The notes beneath the pieces were generated by a model. It saw only the letters and a list, made by a program, of their open reading frames with translations. It was not told the origin of the DNA and did not search any database. From an uncultured Bacilli bacterium (lineage in GTDB: Bacteria; Bacillota_I; Bacilli_A; RF39; UBA660): a stretch of 64,000 nucleotides of DNA. The stretch covers positions 124,001-188,000 of the forward strand of contig CAJTYF010000001.1 of assembly GCA_910583945.1 (NCBI GenBank), in the 5' to 3' direction. Shown here in pieces: positions 59,367 through 64,000 of the stretch (positions are counted from its first letter, which is position 1; the number at the start of each line of letters is the position of its first letter). The translations under genes and the position numbers were made by a program.

Positions 59367-59888
59367 ATGGATAATTTTATACCAGACGTTTATCAAAAAA
59401 GTATTTACGACATCAATTATAAAAATTTAAAAAAAAGAGGCATCAAATGTTTATTGTTTGACTTAGACAATACCATTGCACCTTTAAACGTTTTAGAACC
59501 TGATAAAAAAATTAAAGACTTATTTCAAGACATTGAAGATTTAGGATTTAAAGTCATCCTTTTATCAAACGCAACGAGAAGTAGGGTAGAACCCTTCAAA
59601 GAAAAATTAAATTTAGACTCCAGTTGCAACAGTCATAAACCTTTTAGTAAAAAATACAAAAAAATTATGAGCATCTATAACTTTAAAGACAATGAAATAG
59701 CATGCATCGGAGACCAATTACTGACAGACGTTTTAGGTGCCAATCATTTAGGTTTATTAAGTATTTTAGTTAACCCTATTAGTGACACAGACTTATTTGT
59801 GACAAAAATTAATCGTTTTTTTGAAAAAAAAATACTAAAAAAATTAGAAAAAAGAGGGTTATTAAAAATAGGAGAATATTATGAATAA
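59367..59888 (+). CDS. yqeG: HAD phosphatase YqeG
   Basis: A 173-residue HAD-superfamily protein of the YqeG type: motif I LLFDLDNTIAPL (Asp36 and Asp38 region), motif II ILLSNATR, and IGDQLLTDVLGAN as the last acidic motif. Its substrate is unknown; in many Firmicutes it lies next to yqeH, as here, with an eight-base overlap. It is divergent from sigK. Confidence 0.9.
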   Translation: MDNFIPDVYQKSIYDINYKNLKKRGIKCLLFDLDNTIAPLNVLEPDKKIKDLFQDIEDLGFKVILLSNATRSRVEPFKEKLNLDSSCNSHKPFSKKYKKIMSIYNFKDNEIACIGDQLLTDVLGANHLGLLSILVNPISDTDLFVTKINRFFEKKILKKLEKRGLLKIGEYYE

Positions 59889-60858
59889 ATGTCATGGATG
59901 TGGAATTTCACTTCAAACAGAAGATGAAACGAAAATGGGGTACGTTCCACAAGAGAAAAAAAACGAAGGCCTTTGCCAAAGATGTTTTAAAATAAGACAT
60001 TACAATCAAATGTCAGAGGGAAACGTTAAAACGAATCAAGAAATCATAGAATCCATTAATAAAGACGAGACTTTCGTTTTCTTTTTAGGTGATTTATTGA
60101 ACATTAATGAAGAAATGTTAGAAAGTTATCATTCCTTAAAAAGCTCTAAATGCCTTGTTCTAACTAAAACTGATTATTGGCCAAAATCTTTAAAAAAGGA
60201 GAAAATAGCTGCATGGCTAAAACGGACCATGAGCATTCAAGAAGAGATTTTATTTATAAGTACAAAGCGAAAAGAGAGCTATAAAACTTTATTACATTTA
60301 TTAAAGAAAAAAAAGAAAAAGCAAGCCTATCTTGTAGGGTATACCAATGTCGGGAAAAGTACTTTAATCAACGCTTTAAAAGAAGAAAATACGGTTACAA
60401 CGAGTACCTATCCTAATACAACTTTAAACTTTATTAAAATAAAAATAGAAGAAATAACCTTAATTGACACTCCTGGGCTTCAATATAAAAATCGTTTGGT
60501 GAAGAATCTAAAACTTTATAAAAAAATAAATCCGCAAAAAGAATTAAAACCCCTCACTTATCAATTAAAAAAAGGTGCGAGCCTTCTTATTGAAGAGTTG
60601 ATTCGAATAGAAAATAAAAGCGAAAAAGCAAACGTCACGCTTTATTTAAGTAATGAGCTAAAAGTAACAAAAATCTATCAAAAGAATAATACCTTAAAAG
60701 AAGCCTTCCAAAAAAGCGAAAAGGTAAAGAAAAATGAAGATTTAGTTTTAAACGCTATAGGTTTTATTAATTTTAAAACTGAAACCGATATCATCATTTA
60801 TTCAAAAGAAGAAAAGGGAATCGCTAAAAGAGAAAGTATGTTTGGTGAAAAAGAATGA
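59881..60858 (+). CDS. yqeH: Ribosome-associated GTPase YqeH
   Basis: A 325-residue circularly permuted GTPase of the YqeH family, involved in 30S subunit assembly. The N-terminal treble-clef zinc finger has CHGCGISLQ and LCQRCFKIRHYNQ; then come the G4 (LTKTDYWP), G1 (GYTNVGKST) and G3 (DTPG) motifs in permuted order. It is shorter than the 366-residue B. subtilis protein, mainly at the C-terminus. Overlaps yqeG and mutL. Confidence 0.93.
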   Translation: MNKCHGCGISLQTEDETKMGYVPQEKKNEGLCQRCFKIRHYNQMSEGNVKTNQEIIESINKDETFVFFLGDLLNINEEMLESYHSLKSSKCLVLTKTDYWPKSLKKEKIAAWLKRTMSIQEEILFISTKRKESYKTLLHLLKKKKKKQAYLVGYTNVGKSTLINALKEENTVTTSTYPNTTLNFIKIKIEEITLIDTPGLQYKNRLVKNLKLYKKINPQKELKPLTYQLKKGASLLIEELIRIENKSEKANVTLYLSNELKVTKIYQKNNTLKEAFQKSEKVKKNEDLVLNAIGFINFKTETDIIIYSKEEKGIAKRESMFGEKE

Positions 60859-62597
60859 GTAAAATAAAAATAATGAGCGAAAATTTAGCCAATAAAATAG
60901 CAGCAGGAGAAGTCGTTGAAAAAATATCCAGTGTGGTAAAAGAATTAGTTGAAAATAGTATTGACGCACACGCAAGCCATATTACTGTTAATCTTTTAGA
61001 AGGGGGCCTAAAAGCAGTGAATGTTGTAGACGATGGCGATGGAATGGATGAAAAAGATGCCGAAAACGCTTTCTTAAGACACGCCACCAGTAAGCTCATT
61101 CGAGATGATGATTTGTTTTTTATTGATACATTGGGCTTTAGAGGCGAAGCACTCCCTTCCATTGCGAGTGTCAGTAAAGTAACATTAAAAACATCAGATG
61201 GATTAAGTGGAACAGAAATCATTGTGCATGGGGGAAAACAAATTTCAAGCACGACCTCTGACTTAAGAAAAGGAACCAGTATGACCATTACAGACCTATT
61301 TTATAATACACCCGCTCGATTAAAATATTTAAAAAGTGAAAGTGCAGAGCTGGCATCAATAGTTTCTTTGCTTGAAAAACTAAGCCTTTCTCATGATAAA
61401 ATAGCTTTTGAACTCTTTAATGATGGACACACCCTTGTTAAAACATCGGGAAGTGGAGATTTACATAAATGCATTCATGAAATATATGGTTTATCCGTTT
61501 CTTCAAAAATGCTTGAAATTAAAGCCAGTAATGATGACTTTGATCTTTATGGTTATATCTGTAAACCGGAAATATTAAAATCAAATCGAAATCATTTCAT
61601 AACGATGGTCAACGATCGAATTATTAAAAATTATGACATCAATCGTGCCATCAACGATGCGTATTACACCTACAAACCTGACACCAAATTTCCTATTGTC
61701 ATTTTAAAAATCAATACAGATCCAACTTTAATCGATGTCAACATTCATCCCACTAAACAAGACATCAAACTATCTAAAATCAACGATGCTTATCAACTGA
61801 TTTATGAAACCATTAAAGAGGCTCTTTATAAAAATCTCTTAATTCCAAGTGCATTGAAAACGTCTAGCTATAATGAAACAAAAGAAGAAGTCGTAGAAAC
61901 TTTAATAAAAGAAACAGAAAAAAAAGAAGACCATTATCAAGAAAATAATCAAGTTCGATTAGATTTAACCTATGAAGAAAAAGAAGACTCTGTGATTATT
62001 AACGAAGAGATGAAAAGTCTAGTTCTTTATCCTGTAGGTGTCGCTTTAGGAACGTATATCATTGCTCAAAATGAAGAAGGCGTTTACTTAATTGATCAAC
62101 ACGCCGCTCAAGAACGAATCAACTATGAAAAATACTTAAAGGCCTTAAAAACAAAGGAAATCACGACAACCTCGCTTTTATTTCCTATAACCGTTGAACT
62201 CTCAGCAAGTGAGTATCTAACCCTTAAAAATCATTTAGAAATACTGATAAATATGGGGTTCAAAATAGAAGAATTTGGTATGAATACTTATGTTTTTAAA
62301 GAACATCCCACCTGGTTAAAAGAAGGCTATGAAGAGGAGAGTATTCATAAAATTATAGATATTTTAATTAAACAAGGGAACTTTGACCCAGTAAAATTTA
62401 ATGAACACCTTGCGATAACTTTAGCTTGTAAAATGAGTATTAAAGCGAATATGAGAATATCAACCGAAGCAGTAGAAGAATTATTACGCGAATTGGTTTT
62501 GTGTGACAATCCTTACAACTGTCCTCATGGAAGACCAACAATTATTAAATTTTCCATTTATGATTTAGAAAGAATGTTTAAAAGAGTTATGAATTAA
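60855..62597 (+). CDS. mutL: DNA mismatch repair protein MutL
   Basis: A 580-residue MutL. The GHKL ATPase begins with LANKIAAGEVVEKISSVVKE and has DDGDGMDEKDAENAFLRH and GFRGEALPSI. The C-terminal domain carries the endonuclease motif DQHAAQERINYE and the ACKMSIKANM and CPHGRP segments, so it is a nicking MutL. The start overlaps yqeH by four bases, an arrangement that suggests an operon. mutS is not in the window. Confidence 0.95.
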   Translation: MSKIKIMSENLANKIAAGEVVEKISSVVKELVENSIDAHASHITVNLLEGGLKAVNVVDDGDGMDEKDAENAFLRHATSKLIRDDDLFFIDTLGFRGEALPSIASVSKVTLKTSDGLSGTEIIVHGGKQISSTTSDLRKGTSMTITDLFYNTPARLKYLKSESAELASIVSLLEKLSLSHDKIAFELFNDGHTLVKTSGSGDLHKCIHEIYGLSVSSKMLEIKASNDDFDLYGYICKPEILKSNRNHFITMVNDRIIKNYDINRAINDAYYTYKPDTKFPIVILKINTDPTLIDVNIHPTKQDIKLSKINDAYQLIYETIKEALYKNLLIPSALKTSSYNETKEEVVETLIKETEKKEDHYQENNQVRLDLTYEEKEDSVIINEEMKSLVLYPVGVALGTYIIAQNEEGVYLIDQHAAQERINYEKYLKALKTKEITTTSLLFPITVELSASEYLTLKNHLEILINMGFKIEEFGMNTYVFKEHPTWLKEGYEEESIHKIIDILIKQGNFDPVKFNEHLAITLACKMSIKANMRISTEAVEELLRELVLCDNPYNCPHGRPTIIKFSIYDLERMFKRVMN

Positions 62598-62631
62598 TCA
62601 AAAAATGTTATACTAAAGGTAGTGATGTTGT

Positions 62632-63795
62632 ATGAAGAATGAATTAATTTTAAAAAGTTTAATCGTAGGAATACTATTAATTTCTATACCCGTTTTATAT
62701 TTAAATAAAGATAAATTAGTAAAAAACGTATTCAGTGAAGAAAAAAAGACTATAAATACCGTCAATAGTATTATAAATAATAATGCTGATAAAACGTTAG
62801 TGACAAATAAAAATTACAATCAATTTATCTATTTAGCTTTCCAAAATGAAAATAAGAAAACCAGTTATTTTATAGATACCAAAACCGGAGAAACGAAAGA
62901 CTTTGAATTTTTTATAAAAGCAGAAAAAAAGGAAGCCTTTCAAGAAAAAATCAATGAATTATTAGACTTAAAATACCCTAAGTTTATTGTGGAAACTTTA
63001 AAAGGAATCAATAATAAAACCTATTTATTAGAAAAAGATTTAATTATAAATTATGAAAGTGATGTATTACCGCAATTAGAAGAAGAACTTTCTTTAACCG
63101 TTAATTATGAAGAGATTCAAGATTGTATAGACTACGAATTTTATCCTTCAGAATCTAAAAGAGAAGATGGTTATCAATTTTCAAAAGACAAAAAAACAAT
63201 TGCTTTTACATTTGATGATGGCCCGAGTGGAAAATATACAAATGAATTAGTAGAAATTTTAAAGGAAAATAAAGCGCATGCTACATTCTTTATGGTAGGA
63301 AATCGTATGGATGGGGGAGCAAGCGTTATGCAAAATGTTTTAAAGAATGGCAACGAAATTGGAAGTCATTCTTATGCTCATAAAAATATGGCTCGCCAAA
63401 AGATAAATGATATTATTGAAGGAGAAGAAAAAACAAAAGAAACTTACAGACGGATTACCAATCAAGAAATCATTTATACAAGACCGCCTTATGGTAATAT
63501 TAACAAAAATATTAAAGACGCATTAGATACCATTTTTGTAACGTGGAACGTCGATACAGAAGATTGGCTTCATCGTGACAAAAACTATATAGTCAATCAT
63601 ATATTGGAGCACGTTAAAGATGGAGATATTGTTTTGATGCATGATTGTTACGAATCAACAGTCGAAGCTGTAAGAGAGGTATTACCACTTTTGTACGCGA
63701 AAGGCTTTCAAGTGGTTAGTATTTCTGAACTGGCGAATTTAAAAGGAGTAGAATTAGAAAAACACGCTTTGTATACCCATTTAAAAGAAGTTTAA
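62632..63795 (+). CDS. Polysaccharide deacetylase (CE4 family)
   Basis: A 387-residue membrane-anchored deacetylase. One N-terminal membrane segment (LILKSLIVGILLISIPVLYL), an unassigned region (about 40-190), then the CE4 domain with all motifs: TFDDGPS (motif 1, metal aspartate), HSYAHKN (motif 2, two histidines), RPPYGN (motif 3), WNVDTEDW (motif 4) and VLMHDCYEST (motif 5). It probably deacetylates peptidoglycan or another wall glycan. In sporeformers such enzymes include PdaA types, but the subtype is not certain. It overlaps the convergent gene at its end. Confidence 0.88.
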   Translation: MKNELILKSLIVGILLISIPVLYLNKDKLVKNVFSEEKKTINTVNSIINNNADKTLVTNKNYNQFIYLAFQNENKKTSYFIDTKTGETKDFEFFIKAEKKEAFQEKINELLDLKYPKFIVETLKGINNKTYLLEKDLIINYESDVLPQLEEELSLTVNYEEIQDCIDYEFYPSESKREDGYQFSKDKKTIAFTFDDGPSGKYTNELVEILKENKAHATFFMVGNRMDGGASVMQNVLKNGNEIGSHSYAHKNMARQKINDIIEGEEKTKETYRRITNQEIIYTRPPYGNINKNIKDALDTIFVTWNVDTEDWLHRDKNYIVNHILEHVKDGDIVLMHDCYESTVEAVREVLPLLYAKGFQVVSISELANLKGVELEKHALYTHLKEV

Positions 63796-63999
63796 GATAA
63801 TATCATCATCATCTGACCCATAGATACTAATTAATAAAGAGATGGCACCAGCAATTAAAAATAAAACAGAAGCAATAAAACCAGCGTTTTCAATTAGAAT
63901 TTCTTTAAAGCTAGAATTTGGATTTAGCTTTTTTATATGCTTATAATTAATAATAACAAAGTAAATATAAATAATAAGGGTGATAACAAAAATAAAAGT
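63781..63999 (-). CDS. Membrane protein, 3' part only
   Basis: The last 72 codons of a minus-strand gene that continues beyond the window. Two membrane segments are visible (FIFVITLIIYIYFVIIN and FIASVLFLIAGAISLLI) separated by a basic loop (KHIKKLNPNSSFKE), and the end is SDDDDIILNFF. It is convergent with and overlaps the deacetylase gene by 15 bp. Family unknown. Confidence 0.55.
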   Translation of the reverse strand, partial: TFIFVITLIIYIYFVIINYKHIKKLNPNSSFKEILIENAGFIASVLFLIAGAISLLISIYGSDDDDIILNFF

Positions 64000-64000
64000 A

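Noticed and set aside
1..64000. CRISPR arrays, tRNA and rRNA genes
   Set aside because: No regularly spaced repeats, no tRNA-like cloverleaf with a T-loop motif and no rRNA sequence were seen in any gap.

Overview
The window is AT-rich DNA from a spore-forming member of the Firmicutes (Bacillota). Evidence is the sporulation genes gpr, spoIIP and a split sigK, together with ordinary Gram-positive housekeeping genes (rbgA, mscL, miaA, rpsT, yqeG, yqeH, mutL). TGA is used as a stop, so the standard bacterial code applies. A Bacilli/Erysipelotrichia-like gut sporulator fits, but that is inference.

Region 1 (1 to about 40,150) is most of an integrative and conjugative element (ICE); its left end lies outside the window. 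It holds a mobilisation block (candidate oriT, MobC, MOBP-type relaxase, PcfB-like protein, ArdC-like protein), a type IV secretion block (VirD4, VirB2-like, TrbL/VirB6-like, PrgI, VirB4, C39-like peptidase), small regulators, a complete type 1 BREX defence operon (brxA, brxB, brxC, pglX, pglZ, brxL) with three extra genes, a sigma-like regulator behind a structured leader, a candidate structured RNA, a MazF-like toxin, and three tandem serine-recombinase genes of which the first is catalytically dead. The extra BREX genes are a paralogue of an ICE conjugation protein, a HEPN protein with an RNxxxH motif, and a membrane-anchored SWIM protein. Three strong terminator-like hairpins sit inside conjugation genes, which suggests control by antitermination.

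Region 2 (40,203-49,315) is chromosomal: rbgA, mscL, a Nudix hydrolase, miaA, an exported HExxH protein, a transglutaminase-like protein, rpsT, gpr, spoIIP and a small spoIIP-linked gene, ending in the 3' part of sigK on the minus strand.

Region 3 (49,315-58,930) is a 9.6-kb 'skin'-like element that splits sigK. Removing it joins the halves in frame at an AAA core and restores the conserved CIENEILM junction, giving a 231-residue sigma-K. It carries a large serine recombinase, two lipoproteins, several HTH regulators, an FtsK-like ATPase and a Rep protein with all the hallmarks of CRESS-DNA replication initiators (HUH plus SF3 helicase). Just upstream of rep is a perfect 10-bp stem-loop whose loop contains TAGTATTAC, the nonanucleotide origin of eukaryotic CRESS viruses. 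A CRESS-type rolling-circle replicon inside a developmentally excised sigK element is the most striking find here. In the excised circle the recombinase frame would run directly into an HTH regulator.

Region 4 (58,913-64,000) is the 5' part of sigK, then yqeG, yqeH, mutL, a polysaccharide deacetylase and the 3' end of a membrane-protein gene on the minus strand. No tRNA, rRNA or CRISPR array was seen.
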